Shown here: one piece after another, positions 12,611 to 25,400 of the stretch
How positions within the stretch are numbered: the stretch's first letter is position 1
Layout: each line of letters starts with the position of its first letter
Assembly: GCA_019055375.1 (NCBI GenBank)
Contig: JAHQIW010007390.1
Coordinates: 1-64,000 of the forward strand
Reading direction: 5' to 3'
DNA length: 64,000 bases
Origin: Parelaphostrongylus tenuis
Lineage: Eukaryota > Nematoda > Chromadorea > Rhabditida > Metastrongylidae
The notes under the pieces: generated by a model
What the model saw: only the letters and a program-made list of their open reading frames with translations
What the model was told of the DNA's origin: nothing
Database searches by the model: none
Translations under genes and position numbers: made by a program

Positions 12611-13169
12611 TATAAGTTCTAAAGTTTACATTTTATAATCTAAGTCCAAAAATTCCGTTCCAACAGTTTTAGGGCTCCAGCGAGGACGACTTGACAGGCA
12701 TAAAGCGGCATTACAATATAGACGTCAAGGCTTGGGCAAAATCTGGGTACTTACGAGGAAAGCTGAAAACTGCAATAGAGGACCAATACAAGAAAATTGA
12801 TCCAGAAGTGCTGAGTTTCACAACAGATGTTTAAACGGAAAGTATAAGAATGATTAGTAGGAGCACTAGATGTGAAATCCTCATGCTCACCAAGATTTCC
12901 ATCTCTCTATGTTGACTGATCTCTCGCTAAACTACTTCCAGACTTTTCGGAGGATAGCAGTCCTAACAAAAATGTCGGTAGGCCATCGTGAGTCATTGTA
13001 AAGTCCAGATATGCATCCACTCACCTTTAACGATGCTTGACGAACTCGGATGCACGGTGCATCCCTCGGAAAGTGATGAACGCGGAGACCTTCACTCTTT
13101 TATTCTATTACTGAACATCTCCACCGATCGACTCTGTCCTGTTGTTAGCTATTTCGGTACTTATATGTA

Positions 13170-13995
13170 AGACGATGACAAAAGAAAAACCGATTTCATT
13201 CGCTGGACAGGAAATTTTCATAGGAGTGTTAGTAATCTTTCGAAAGCTTAAATCTCTGGCTGCAGCTGCACGTAGTCGGTTTTTAAGGAAACCCTTTTAT
13301 AACGCTGTGAAATTCATAACAATTATGTTTCACACAACCACGCGTTTTTTCACATATCATAAAAGTTCTACTATTGATTTGATAGCGCAAGTTTTGAAGA
13401 GCTCAAAAATGTGTTTATTTTTGGAAAAGCTCTTTCGATAGAGCTGTTGGAGAGAGAAAAGACGTGCGCTTTACACCTCGCCGCACAGAGAAATCTGCAG
13501 ACTATGACCCTACAGTGTGAATTTCAACGATTCCAGCGCTATGCTTGTTTTCTGGAAATATCGATAACAAGGAACATAAAACCAAGCTTTACATTTTTGG
13601 AGAGCTTTTATATCGGCTAGTTCATGGCGTCGGGGGGAAGGGGCTAATTGGTCGATGCACTGGCCATTGGATATGTGGGTGCGATTTGTTATTCAACTGG
13701 CAATTTTTCCTCCGCTTTCAACGAAATTCTGGATATAACGATGACTCAGATACTACAAAAGTTCCTCTACATTTGATATGCTTTTCCTATAAACAGCTAT
13801 TTATACGTGCGATCAAAATGAAAGCGAACAGCGGATGTAACATAATTTCGTTTCGAAATCTAGAGAGTTATAAAAGGGCTTTCCAAAACCCGGCTGCGTG
13901 CAGGTGTAGCCAGAGCTTTCAGTTTTTGAATTATTGTTAACACTCCTATGAGAAGTTCCTGTGCAGCGAATTAGATTGGATTCTCGTTTGCCGCC
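13170..13995. mobile_element. T1 long-TIR element, near-complete
   Basis: Terminal inverted repeats of about 160 bp: the left end begins near AACCGATTTCATTCGCTGG (13182), and the right end read in reverse gives ATTCGCTGCACAGGAACTTC. Both arms then share CATAGGAGTGTTA and CCCTTTTATAAC. It has no transposase: a non-autonomous DNA element. Type member for copies at 10.8-12.6, 20.4-20.8, 42.7-42.9, 45.3-48.0 and 56.7-57.6 kb. Confidence 0.7.
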
Positions 13996-14014
13996 GTTTC
14001 ACATATAAGTAAGC

Positions 14015-14283
14015 CAAAAAAGAATGATTTAAGCTCAAAAAGGGGTTGGTACGCCTGGGTCATACACCGGTGTTTCGGAGGTTCGTCCTCCTCATCAGTG
14101 ACCCCCGCCCCACATTCAGCCCTGCATTGAAGCAAGGAGGGAGGCGTATGTGGTGATGGCACAGTGTACTATGACACTGTACCATCACCACCTTTCAGTC
14201 GATAGATTTTTGCTGTTAGATCAAAACTAATTCAAAAGACACTGGCGTACCAACCCCTTTTTGAGCTTAAATCATTCTTTTTT
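14015..14283 (-). mobile_element. 269-bp foldback element carrying hammerhead type C
   Basis: Perfect or near-perfect 38-bp inverted arms at 14015-14053 and 14246-14283 (GCTCAAAAAGGGGTTGGTAC and its complement). Inside are a hairpin at 14151-14195 (GTGGTGATGG / CCATCACCAC) and a full hammerhead ribozyme at 14056-14106 on the minus strand. It directly abuts a T1 element. No protein is encoded. Confidence 0.75.
14056..14106 (-). ncRNA. Hammerhead ribozyme type C, core intact
   Basis: Minus-strand order: stem I 5' strand GGGUCA, core CUGAUGA, stem II GGAGG-loop-CCUCC, core GAAA, self-complementary stem III ACACCGGUGU, cleavage triplet GUA, stem I 3' strand UGACCC. All core positions match the hammerhead consensus. 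Predicted cleavage lies between 14063 and 14062. The palindromic stem III implies cleavage as a dimer, as reported for PLE and retrozyme hammerheads. Confidence 0.88.
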
Positions 14284-14589
14284 GGAATTATATTGAATGT
14301 TTTTTGGGGGTTTCAAAAACAGTCGATCTTTTGATATAAGTAAGCACTGGCATTTCCTTTTGCTAACATATCTAGTGTCTATCACTAATGGTTCGCCATC
14401 TACAATATGTGAGTAAAAATTTTGTAAAAGCGCTCGTCAGGTACAAGTACGTCGATTTCCTTATTAGAAGACGGACGTTGAGAAATAGTTCGCGTTAACG
14501 CAAGCTTCTTCATGGGAACTGAAGTAGAGAGTCGTTTCTGTCTAAAAGCAATTTTAATAAAATACGGCATAATTTCCATACAGTATCCA

Positions 14590-15665
14590 AACTTTAGCAG
14601 CATTTGTATTGGTTGTTTAGAAGCATAGCGCGTGCAAGACAAGCGGATGTCGCTCAGTATGCCACAAGAACTGCAAAGGTGAGTCATTTAAGCATTCTAA
14701 TAGATACTTTTACATGCTACACGCTACTCCTCGCTGCTTCTACACGAGGTAAGCGTCACCAAATACCTTCTTATTCGACTGTGTTTTTTAACCTGGCTCA
14801 AAACAGTGTAATCTGACAATGTACTTCTGAGTCTTCAATGAGGTCTTTTATGGGCACATATCAGTGCAGTACATGTGTTTCCGCTTTCCAGCCTCGTCAT
14901 TGCACGGTGCATTACGTCTGAGCCAAACCTTAGTGGGAGAGAAAACCACATCTAAAGGGCTGTGCAAGATATATATTGCACTGCCACGTTAGAGTGAAAA
15001 TTTCACTTCACAGGCTGCAGAGATAACACATCGCTATATGTTCAGTGGCAAGATCACCGGGCGCTGTAGTGATTAACAGTCAGTTGCTCAAGGCCTGTAA
15101 ATTTAATAAAACCTTTATATTCGATTGCCTTTTGAGACATACCTCAAAAACCATAATCTTACAATGAATTTTTGAGCCTTCTATGAGGTCTTCTGTGGGC
15201 ACTCATACAGTACAATACATTCGTTTCGGCTTTATTGTCTCGGCAGTTTCATTTAGGTGGTATGTTGTTGCTGCAGTGTGTGAAGTGGAATTTTCAATTC
15301 ACACGCGGCATTGCAACATGTACATCGTCCATCCCTTTGTATGTGGGGCTCTTTTTCACAAAGGATTAGCTTAGACGTAAGGCACAGTGCAACTGACGAG
15401 GCTGGAAAGCCGGCACATGTGTATTGTACTGTATAAGTGCCCTTGAAAAACCTCATAAAAGGCTCAAAAATGCAGTCAGATTGTATCACCAAATACTTTA
15501 TACGATGTTTCAATGAAATGAGGAAGTGTTATCAGCTCTCAAACATGACTGAATAGTTATTAGTTTACATGGGAGAATGGAACTGCTATCTGCTTCAACA
15601 GGAAGATGAGAAGGTAGATGGTCTACTTGCGAGCATATAAATGAAAACGCCTATAAAGACCGTTT
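14590..15665 (+). repeat. R3 repeat copy split by a foldback insertion
   Basis: 14590-14766 and 15486-15665 together match the uninterrupted copies at 25010-25400 (minus) and 29225-29600 (plus). Shared landmarks include TTGTATTGG.TG near the start and CAATGAAATGA..AAGTGTTA.CAGCT after the insertion point. Nature unknown, non-coding. Confidence 0.6.
14767..15485. mobile_element. Foldback element with 11-bp target duplication
   Basis: Flanked by direct repeats TCACCAAATAC at 14756-14766 and 15486-15496. Long inverted arms lie at about 14806-15020 and 15290-15485 (shared GCTTTCCAGCCTCGTCA block and its complement). An internal direct repeat (14770-14890 and 15115-15240) is also present. No transposase is encoded. 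Confidence 0.7.
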
Positions 15666-15669
15666 ATCA

Positions 15670-18600
15670 ATTTCGGTCCTTTCTTATATTGCCTCCCACG
15701 TGTTCCCCTTTTGTAAATGACTCAGCAAGGTTTTCGGGCAATGCTTCCAACTTTGAGCCTGTCCGCAAAGATTTTAAAGACAGTGCACTAGTCAGTTGAC
15801 AGACACTAATTGAATGATGCAATATAATGCTTGACAGAAAATTTACTGGGCCGTAATTTGAACAGAGCAAAGCTCTGTAGAGAGAAGAGAGTTATTTCTT
15901 TCGACAGGGTTCTTTAATAAACTATCCGCAAATTTCAACACTCTAGAGGTGAATTATTGGTGCATGACTGAGAAGAGATAAAAGTTTCCGATAGATATTG
16001 TTTAGAATGACTGTTCGAAAAAAGTAGTGTTTGTGTAATGCACGAACAGCAGAACACAGTAAAAGCTACAGCTGCTTGAACAATATGGATGAGACGAAAC
16101 AGTATTCTTATTTATCCGAAGAATCTTCAAGTTCAAACTATGCTAGTCAACTGAGACCGTGAGATTCAATAATGATGACATTTCTCGCAATGCCGCTCCA
16201 CTGATCGTACCTCATGACAAATCCTACAAGATGGTAGTTCTCTCCATATATAACAGAACAGTGAAGCAAGGAGTTCGATGCTACAGTGCGTGTACCATGC
16301 GAGTCACCAGAGAGGGTTATCGCAGATTCCATGCTATCCTAAAGTTGCGAGAATGTTCAAATCTTAGCATCCCACGTGATTGCAAATTGAATTAGTCATT
16401 GCATTTTTAGTTTATTTAATCAGAATGATTATTTTCTTTATTTATGCTTCTTTATACTCTTATAAAATTACAAAACTTCCGAATCGACTGTTCCTGAGAT
16501 CACGTTTGAATTCAACAAAATCTGGCAACGCATTTGAGACTTTTAAAAATCTCGAATGGCATCGCTAATGACAAACGTGCAATTGGTAGCATTCTCGCAC
16601 GCCCTCATTAGCAACACATGCTTTTCGGATCACCCTTACTAAAGAGTAGCGGCCTTAAACATCTATCACTACATGTCAAGTGAAAAGATTACTTGACACT
16701 GCAGCAAATTCACGATCGGTTGCTCATAGCTATGAAAACGCGTATAGTTATACTTTCCTAAGCGACTAAATGTTCTATCAGATTGTAAAACTTCGATGAG
16801 TGAGAATTTTCACATCAATATTGAAGCACTACCCACATATCAATATTGTATAACGAGTATGCTAGAATTTAAGAAAGACTCCAATATCTTGTTCGTGTAG
16901 CACAAGAGATCTACAAGTGATAAACATGCAAGGTCAAAGAGCCAGAAATAATTTTCAAATTAATAACGAGTTTTGAATAAAGTGCAAAAGCAGCTGGTGA
17001 CATAAATAGTGTTCCGACACTGGTTAAATGAAGGGATGTTGGTCGAAAAACAGGGTAAAAGAAAAGGGTGCGGGAAAATATGCTGTATTGAGGTTTTGCG
17101 GTGTATTTTTGCACAGACTCATATAAATCCCTTATCGGATTAAGGTGCAGTTCATATTTTTTGCCTTCTGCAAAGCGATCACGTAAAATCTCATGCGATA
17201 TAGAGGCTGAAAAAGCACGTGAAGCTAGTGATTAACTCAGATTTTCGCCATTCTTGTTTTAAAAAACGACATCTTGACGGAAACGTTTAGTGTGTAGCGA
17301 TTTAAGGCAGCCTCGAAAGTAGCAAGCTCCTGTTAGCTTGCAGTCGATTGTGCTTTATGACTTCGCTGTTGAAACATAATGTATGTCTGAAATAATTTCT
17401 CAACGTTTTCGGGGTTGACACGTTCTTCACGTGTGTTCCGGCGGTATCGCCATAATCAAAGCCACACGCCTTCTCTCAAGCGAAAGGGATCGCTTCTTTA
17501 TTTCACGCTGTCTAACATAAAAGAAACCCTTGATTCTTTACAGTATTCTAAGAATTGAAAAAATGGAAAAATCAGAGGTTAGAAGTTGAAATTTGACGTG
17601 GCTTGTTTCCATTGTCATGAATTTTATAGGCATGGAGATGGTCAGTTAGATATTAGGACACTAGACCAATTTGTGCGCGTGTTTTACTTTTTGATAGCCG
17701 TCATATCATTCGAAACACTAAAAATAAATGTTATATCACACTCAAGCGTTTTTTGTTAGACAAACTTTTTCCTTAGACTCTCAATAATGACTCGATAGCT
17801 TGAATGTCGACAATTTCAGCAATGTACTTATTTTTCTAAAAGATTCTTTATTGAGCTGTAACATACTTTGCACAAATATGCGGATGAACTTCGCAACATT
17901 GGCACAAGTCATAGTAATATACTTTCGACTAATTCGGGGCGTCATGCACTTGTTGTGGTACACGATTTAATTAGAAGTCTTCAACGCCGAAGAGAATTAA
18001 CTGCGCAATTGATCGGAAGATTGAATTTCGGTGAATCGAATAGCATGTTTGCCTTTTATGAAGCTCTTTTCATAAGTAGGAGTAATGAAATTAAAATTAT
18101 ACTTCACACTAGGCTTGTTTAATTTTTTCCGATGGGGTCTGTGAATGACTTTCCCTCTAAATTTCTGATAATTATTCGAAAGCTTGAATCATGACAAATA
18201 TGAGGCCAATATTAGATTTGAAAAACGTCTTCACAAAGAGCAGTTAGAGCGTAAGGGAAATTACGTCTGGCACACAAAATAGTTAGTCCGCCGCTTGAAC
18301 TACTAAACCATCAAATACTGCTCATAAGATTATTCGCAAGAGTCACTTTATCTCCACAGAGGAATAAGATAACGCACGGAAAATTTCCAGAGGCATTTTT
18401 AGCAAAAAAAAAGGTCACCGAGACGAAAATCTTCCAAGTTTTTTTTGAATGAAATACATTCTTGGAAAAAAAGGAATCATTTCCCTGATCATACTGAGTA
18501 ACTTTTTTTATCCGTCTTTTGGTCAGTCATTAGCTTAGCGAATGCTGATTTCAAAACTACACTTGTTTGCAAAAAATGTTTACATCATACTCTACCAACG

Positions 18601-20280
18601 AAAAAGGCGATAACGTTTTGCTTTAGTGTACTATCAATGTTTGAATTTTACAGAGGCTTTTGTTGGAGGATGAACAGTAAAAATTTGAGTTTACTGACAC
18701 TTTGAAGAAATGAAAAAGGACTGTCATCAAGCGGAGTCCCGGACGCGTATTTCCAGCAGAAGCGCGCCTGTATACAAATTCCTATTTCTAAATGTACGTC
18801 CTGGGATAGCATCGCATTCTAAACTCTTCTTTTCACATTTCTTTAGATGATACTGCGCAAGTGTAGTTAGGAAGTATATTTTCTACAATCTATGGCTGCA
18901 GGAGGTGACTCAAATGAATAAGGATTCCAGAAATTGTCGCTCCAAGACTTGATGGAGCCCGCATTCATCATTTTGTGGAGTATTTATTTACCAAGAGTGT
19001 ATTTTCTCCACCCAAAATCTAGATATTTTCAATAAGATTGAAAATTTTTTTACTCGGACTACTCAGGATTGAAAAACTGGTACAATAAACGTCAGTCAGC
19101 ATCACTTTATGTCATAGAATAGCACTGTTCAAGAATTGCTCTAGCTACTTTGAATTTGTACGACTTGAGAAATGAATATTTTAGCACTCGGTCTAATTTA
19201 TGGAGAGGCCGTTGTCGTACACCTGCGCCAACTAGAAAAAAGATGCGTATCGTTTTTTGGAAGTATTTGGAGGTAATAGGCACGTTATTCGAACTTCATC
19301 GCGGCTTTTGTTGGTAGTCATTTAATAGAATTTATTTGACCGCAACAATTAACTACTAAGAAAAGATAGCAGTTGCCGAGAGCATCTACTAATAAAAACG
19401 CTCTGTGTCCCAACATATCGTATTTTTCAATAGAAAACGAGATCCTTTGAAAATGATTGTATTTTTCAAACTCTTTATGCCAAATTTTTTTCAACTGAGC
19501 CTTGCGTTTTCTCAGACTCCTTCCATCATCATCAAAGTGTATTATAGGAATCTGGGTGGCGTCATTTAATGATCGCTCAACAATTATCTCTTCAGCAGCG
19601 TTCTATTGATGTGATTGGAAACATTGCAATACAATATTTGCAAAAGTCTCAAAGTTTTCCCTCTTTTGGAGCTTGAAAAGATGAAATAGACTTGCAATTT
19701 TCTCAGCCGCCACTTATGAGGGCGTTTCTGCGAAGTTAGTGAATGCCGAGTAACCGATGCAAGCGGGAAATATACAGTATTTCTAGTTTTCCTAAGAGCT
19801 CATGCAACTTCTCACACAGAGTTTACCCGCAGAGTGAAAGTTTTCGACTCTTTCTAGTAGATGTGAACTATAGATGATATAGAAATCAACAAGTTTATGT
19901 ATCCAAGGGTAAGGTGGAGAAGGCCCCTTGGAAATTCGTTTGGTTGATTAGGTTTACTGATGGACAGCCACAACCACCTACACGGGGGCGAAGTTATTTC
20001 AAAAAGTTGATGTTCGAGAGAAGTGCAGGAAATAACTGACAGCAATCAAAATATACGTAGAACATGAATATTAGTGGGGCGGTCCAGTGTCAAAGGTTGA
20101 ACGACCGAATTATGTTCATAATAATGTATAAGTGATTATTAAAAAAACGGTTATCTGTAGAGCGCTAGAATAAAATGCGTCCTGGAATTTTATTTGGGTC
20201 CCAGCTTCTGGAGCGCACTAATAACCCAACAGTTATTGGGAGTTGACACTGAAACAATATCTCATACAGTACATATCATG
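15670..20280. other. No gene recognised
   Basis: AT-rich and without coding motifs. 17740-18010 resembles the left half of the foldback element at 1855-2365. The longest open frames are under 90 codons and look random. Confidence 0.45.
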
Positions 20281-20439
20281 ATTTTTGACTAGCTACTCAT
20301 TGTTTTCTGATTTTCAATGACTGTAGTAACTTTCGCGTACTGTATTCAATGAAAATTATCAGAACCAAAAAATATGTATAGTAATTTCTTTTGAGCAACT
20401 TAATATAATTGATTGAATGACAATAAGGCATGGTTACGC

Positions 20440-20830
20440 AGAGCACTAACGATTTCTTTAGCTCTTTGCGGTGAGGTTTAAAGCACAAATCAGAAGCAAA
20501 GGAGATCAAACATCAGAAGAGCTTTTTAAGAAGCAAACTCCTTTCTGAGCTCTTTGAAGATTAAGGTATAGTTTGAGTACTAGCATTCTAAGAAAGGAGA
20601 TTTGTTCACCAAAATATAAGCGAGACAAAGGAAAAAACTACATAGTTCTATGAAACATGAGTATACTTTGAATGTTACAGCGTTATAAAAGGGTGTCTTG
20701 ATAAACCGAGAACGTGGGGCTGTAGCCAGAAATCTAAACTTGCCTAGAGAAATGATACCTAACTTCTCCATGAAAAATTTCTGTCCAGCGAATGAGATCA
20801 GTTTTTTATTTATTCCGCTCTAATCAGGGG
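20440..20830. mobile_element. T1 element, right-hand part
   Basis: Matches the T1 family: GAGGTTTAAAGCACAAATCA region, AATATAAGCGAGACAAAG, GTTACAGCGTTATAAAAGGG and the terminal CCAGCGAATGAGATCAGTTT. The left half is missing. Confidence 0.6.
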
Positions 20831-20899
20831 AAACCAGAATTTCTATTAAGAAACAAAACTGAGCGCCGCTTAGCGATTCCCTGCACGAAACGGCATGTA

Positions 20900-21955
20900 T
20901 TGCCATCTCGTACGAATTAATAGCCATTCAGTAGCCTAAATCTCGGGAATTTGAGCAGTATGCTTTATATCTCAAATGGCTCGCATATTGAGCTGGAACA
21001 GAAAAAAATAGTCTATTCCACACTCAAACATTTTTCGCTGGGCAAAGCTTTTTTCCACAGTCCATAGTCATTTGATAACTCAAATCGACGATTTCAACGA
21101 TATGCTTGGTTTTCGATGGAATTTTTATTGCGGTTAAAAGCTAAAATGAAGCTCGCATTTTACATGAGGCCACATGTCAATTGTGTTGTGCGATGGAAAT
21201 GAAGCAAACCCACACCCTAACCAATAGCAGTTTTGCACCTAATGCGAAACTCAAAATTCTTTTGAGTCTATTAACGCACTGAAAATTTTTTATTTGAGAC
21301 AAGCATGCCATTGAGATCGCTGAGATTTTTGGTATCGAAAAGTTGCTGTCAGTTTGAAAGAAGTTATTTTTCCAATGGAAATAACCTGAGTGTAAAATAA
21401 CATATTATATCTACTCTTACAACGCAAAAGGGACTATGTGAAAAATAAATTGCATAGCACACTAGTGAAAATTAAGATATCGGATAGTATCTAAAGCGTT
21501 AGAAAACCAAGAACTTGTTTTTTGTAGGGCTGAAAATGGGTGGATTAGGGAAAAGTATCGCTACTACAAACGGCAGTTGTTTATCAATATATGCAGAACA
21601 CACATTTCACTTTAGAAGTTGAATGCTTCCGGTTTGTAAATTCGTCGCCTTAGCAAAACCGATACGCCTTTGATCGAAGTTGTAGATGCTACAGTAGGTG
21701 CGGATCCGCGAATCACCGAGAAGTTAGGCAAGTTCAAAGTTCGTGGAATCGTATCCGGAGGAAGCCAGAACGCAACAATTAGACGATAAATGCATCTAAC
21801 TACTGATTATTGAAACACTAAGAGTCGAAAAGGAAGCAAAATTGAATGAGTCCATATGAAACAGGAGCTCAGCCATCGAAGCCAAATTCAGTTCCGCTTA
21901 TCTACAGAGATGCTTAACAGCCGACTACATGTCAATACATAACTTGTCGTTGTCA
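20900..21955. repeat. Duplicated block shared with 52.08-53.37 kb
   Basis: Same orientation and order in both: foldback-element relative, CCACATGT.AATTG..TTG segment, then the last protease exon and its downstream flank up to GACT.CATGTCAATAC-type sequence. Divergence is clearly greater than between the 6.4-kb duplicates, so this is an older event. Confidence 0.6.
21607..21771 (-). pseudogene. Orphan last exon of an aspartic protease (fragment E)
   Basis: Homologous to exon 8 of copy C: LLGDSRIRTYCSIYNFDQRR and IGFAKA are readable, ending at TGA 21607-21609. The Trp of the WILGD motif is replaced by a TAA stop (21724-21726), and the AG acceptor position reads GCG. The flanks (about 20.9-21.95 kb) also resemble those of exon 8 at 52.1-53.35 kb, so this came by segmental duplication of the 3' end of a protease gene rather than by retroposition. 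No further protease exons were seen upstream. Confidence 0.75.
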
Positions 21956-22379
21956 GATGCCTACAACGCAACATGACCCAAACCAGACATTTGAGGGAGC
22001 ACTGCCATTCTATTCTCTACTCAGACCATTTTTAAACCTTTTTTTTGGAAAATTGCTATTTTCGTTTTCAAAAAATTTCTCTTTGGGTTTTACCTGGTCA
22101 GACGGGCGTTCGGCATTCCGGCGAGCTAGTCTTCATATCATTAGAGCGGCGATGACAAGAATTGTTTTCTTTCTGAAACTTACAGTCTCAGTTACATATC
22201 ACGAATTGAGCTTGAATAGTTAGTTAGAGATAGAAATATTATTTCCATGCTCTTGCTTCATGCTACTTGAAACAGTGTTATTTTCTACTGTGTTCTGTTG
22301 TTATATATTACACAAGCATCACTGGTTTCTTCTTTAAACAATCTTTCTAAGCCTTTTATATCAGCAACTTTCTATCTTT

Positions 22380-24900
22380 TCCTAGTCATCTACACTCAGT
22401 CAGAATGTCCAGGTTCTTCAAGCCTTCGCATGGATTCTTCATGAACTCTGTCGCCATTCTGCATATGCTTAGTCTAATTTTTATTCCCGTCTCGTCGAGT
22501 CCATTGAGCGTCATCTCTGCTTCACTGATACTTTTCGAAAGGATGACTACATCGTCCGTTAAAGGAAGGTTTGCTAGAAATTTTCTATTAATCCGTATGC
22601 CTCTTTCGTTCCAGTCAAGCAACGTCATCATCAATTACGTACGACGTTAAACAGCTTTGACGATATAGCGTCGCCTTGTCGATGGTGATGCCTCATGGAA
22701 GAGCTGCATTTTCGTGCTGCAATCCGATAGCAGCCAGCTAATGTAAGTAAATGGGACGGATCTATACTTGGGTGGACGATCCCTGGTAGGATTGCATTTG
22801 TCTCACTCTGGTCAAGAACTCGTAACCGTTGAAAGTGGGAGCAAGAGGCCTACGGTAATCCTACACTCTTCAATGAGCCGTGACATGGTTTGAGTGCGGT
22901 CCATGCTGCACAACCCCTTCCACAATCATACTTGCTCGCTTTGCTGTGCCTCACTGAAATTCATCGATATGCGCAAAAGGACGATCTTCATGGATGCGTA
23001 CACTCCACAAGCACGTCAGGCAATAGTTGAGAGATCCCTACTGTCACCCTTCTTAGATAGGATGACTGTGCTTGATATCCTCCACTGATTTGAAAATTTT
23101 TCTTCTTTAGAAATGAATTCATACGTCTATTAAATTGTGGCTACCATCTCTGGGGATATTGACATTCAAATTACCATGTCCTAAAGCTGTTCCTCTCTCC
23201 ATGCCTTGAAAAGCAACACGAACTTTGAAGGCAAGAATCAAGGGTAGTTTCTTACCAAAGGGGAATTCATGGACCAAGACGAGGGTTGTGAAACGGTAAA
23301 GACTGCACTGAACTTCTTCGTTATCAATTCCATGTTGTGGCAAAATGTGGTAATGAATTCATGTCCATTCATAAAGGAGCATAGAGAAGCGTAATAGTTG
23401 CAGAGATCCCCACGGCATTTCTTTACACTTGATTTTTTTACTGCTTGTAATAACTTTTCTGCCTGTACCGATGCGAATCCTCTTGCAGAGATCTTCTAGG
23501 ACTGACACTGAGTTTCAGTCTAGTCAGGTGTGTTTCGAACCTATAGTAGTAGTTATGCTATCAAAACTTTTCATTCGGGAACTAATGATTTTTGCACAAA
23601 TTCCTAAGTCCATCGACGAAGAGCACCTAGTCTTCAGTACATAGAAGACTATTCCTTTATTTGCCAATCGGACAAGGAGAAAATTTTAGTAACAGCATCC
23701 CTGTTGTAAAACTTGGTTTGCTCCTCTTGAGCAATCACAGCACTTTTTTTCCAGCTTATATTTAAATTGAGTCGAATCTTCGAAGGTAAGAGGCCGTCAT
23801 CAGATCTCGTCCAGGACCTAGTACCAAAGTGTCAAAGAGACACGATGCTGTGTTGTTAAATATATAATCGATCTCCATGTATCAGAAGACTCCCGTATCC
23901 ATCGGCGGTTTTCTATCTTCTTAAAAATTAGTTTCCATAGATGAGACGTGCTTGGAACAGGAGTCATGCAAGACGATCCCCGTTCTCGTTCGGTTTCCCA
24001 TCCCGAAGTTTCTATCCTGTATCATAATCATCAAGCGCTTCTAATCTGGTGATGAAGTCTCCGAAACGAATTTAGAAGAACTTTTGTTTGCGACCGCTTC
24101 CTCTAACATGTTGCAGAATGAGTCTCCCTCATCCGCTGTAGAAGCCGGTGAGCAACACTGGATGATACTGACTTTCTTTTGGCTTAAAAGCCGGAGGCGA
24201 AAGATAACTAGGTGCGGTGATAGGATTTCGTACGAAATGAGTAGATAGAGGACATATGGGAGAAAGACAATGTAGAGGCCCTCCGAGATTTCTTAACAAA
24301 AATTTTGTTCCACAAGTAATGAGAGTTTCGTCATTTAATTGTCCTGTATTGGTTTTTCTGCTTTTCGTTTTTGTAGGGTATCACGCAAACGTTAATGCGA
24401 TAAACAGCCTTAAAAAGTGCGTATAGGTCGGCGACTAAGAGGTGGATTGGGGTTATAGGCTCTAGGCAAGAAGCAATCTCAATGGCGTGTCGTGGGCGTG
24501 TTTATTTTTCCTATACTCCCGTTATACCTATAATAACGTTCCGTTGAACCTGACATCTAATCATCCCTTACCAGTCGTCTCACCGCCCAACCTCTTAGAC
24601 GCGAGAACCTAGGTACAGGGTACTGGAGCTGAAACATTTATGGTGGCTAACCTGCCTTGTCTCTTGGAGGCCTGAGGTAAGTTTAGCCTTTTCTTCTCAA
24701 GGTCGTCATCAAATCAGCACTCGGCAACCCAAATGCATAAGAGAGATCACCACTTTCCATCCGGTAGCTACTAAAATGGCGATCACTCACGCTACGGCTT
24801 ACTCTTCACTTGGTTAAGGGGTGGGAATGTTACACTCCTCATCAGCTTAGGTGATCCTGCTGAGGAGCTCAGCACCTCGCTGTAGTTCGCAGTTCAACGC
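22380..24900 (-). mobile_element. RTE-type retrotransposon, near full length, decayed
   Basis: Minus-strand domains in RTE order. The 5' region lies at 24.5-24.9 kb. Endonuclease at about 24.26-23.77 kb: SYEILSPHLVIFRLR, GDFITRLEALD, NENGDRL, ARLIYGN and an EIDYIFNN-like segment. Linker at 23.64-23.12 kb includes AFQGMERGTALGHG. RT at 22.92-22.38 kb: RTDHTQTMSRLIEECRI, KMQLFHEASPSTRRRY, LLDWNERGIRINRKFLANLP and LTDDVVILSKS, the position of the catalytic DD. Many stops and shifts make it inactive. Confidence 0.8.
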
Positions 24901-25009
24901 CAAATCCTCCCAACCACAATGAGGCGTTAAAATATTTTGATGGGGAGATCATTTCTATTGACAGGGCTAACATCGGAGCACTCTTCAAAAAATTTCTTGC
25001 GGCTTATGT

Positions 25010-25400
25010 AGAATGGGGAGCAGATGGATATATTACAATAGTGGGACAGAGATGAATGGACAATGTTGTCAGCTGCTTGTATTTATATGAACATGAGCGG
25101 ACCTACTTTTCATCTTCCTATTGTACCGGATGACACTTCCTTACTTGCATAAAGAGCAGTAATATTGCAGCCAAACGTAAAAGCTGGTAACACTTTGTCA
25201 TTTCATTGACACCCTGTGCGAAGTATTTTTTGGCACTATTGCATGTGAAAGTAGTGAGCAGTAGTGTGTAGTGAGCAGCGGCCATTTTACTAGGATACTT
25301 AGATGATCCATTTTTGTAGTCATGGTAGTGTAAAGAATAGCTTCCGTTTCTCTTAGGTCTTATGCTTCTATGCAGCCAATACAAATGTTGTTGAACTTTT
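25010..25400 (-). repeat. R3 repeat copy
   Basis: The reverse complement aligns with 29225-29600 and with the two halves at 14590-15665, starting TTGTATTGGCTGCATAGAAG. Its uninterrupted GCCAAAAAATACTT marks the site where the 14.77-kb foldback element inserted in the other copy. Confidence 0.6.

Noticed and set aside
13971..14162. 63-codon minus-strand open frame
   Set aside because: It is a translation of the type C hammerhead and its foldback arms, not a gene.
24040..24065. CTGGTGATGA..CCGAAACGA resembling hammerhead boxes
   Set aside because: The box is CUGGUGAUGA with two extra bases and there is no stem II; the segment is explained by the RTE endonuclease reading frame on the other strand.
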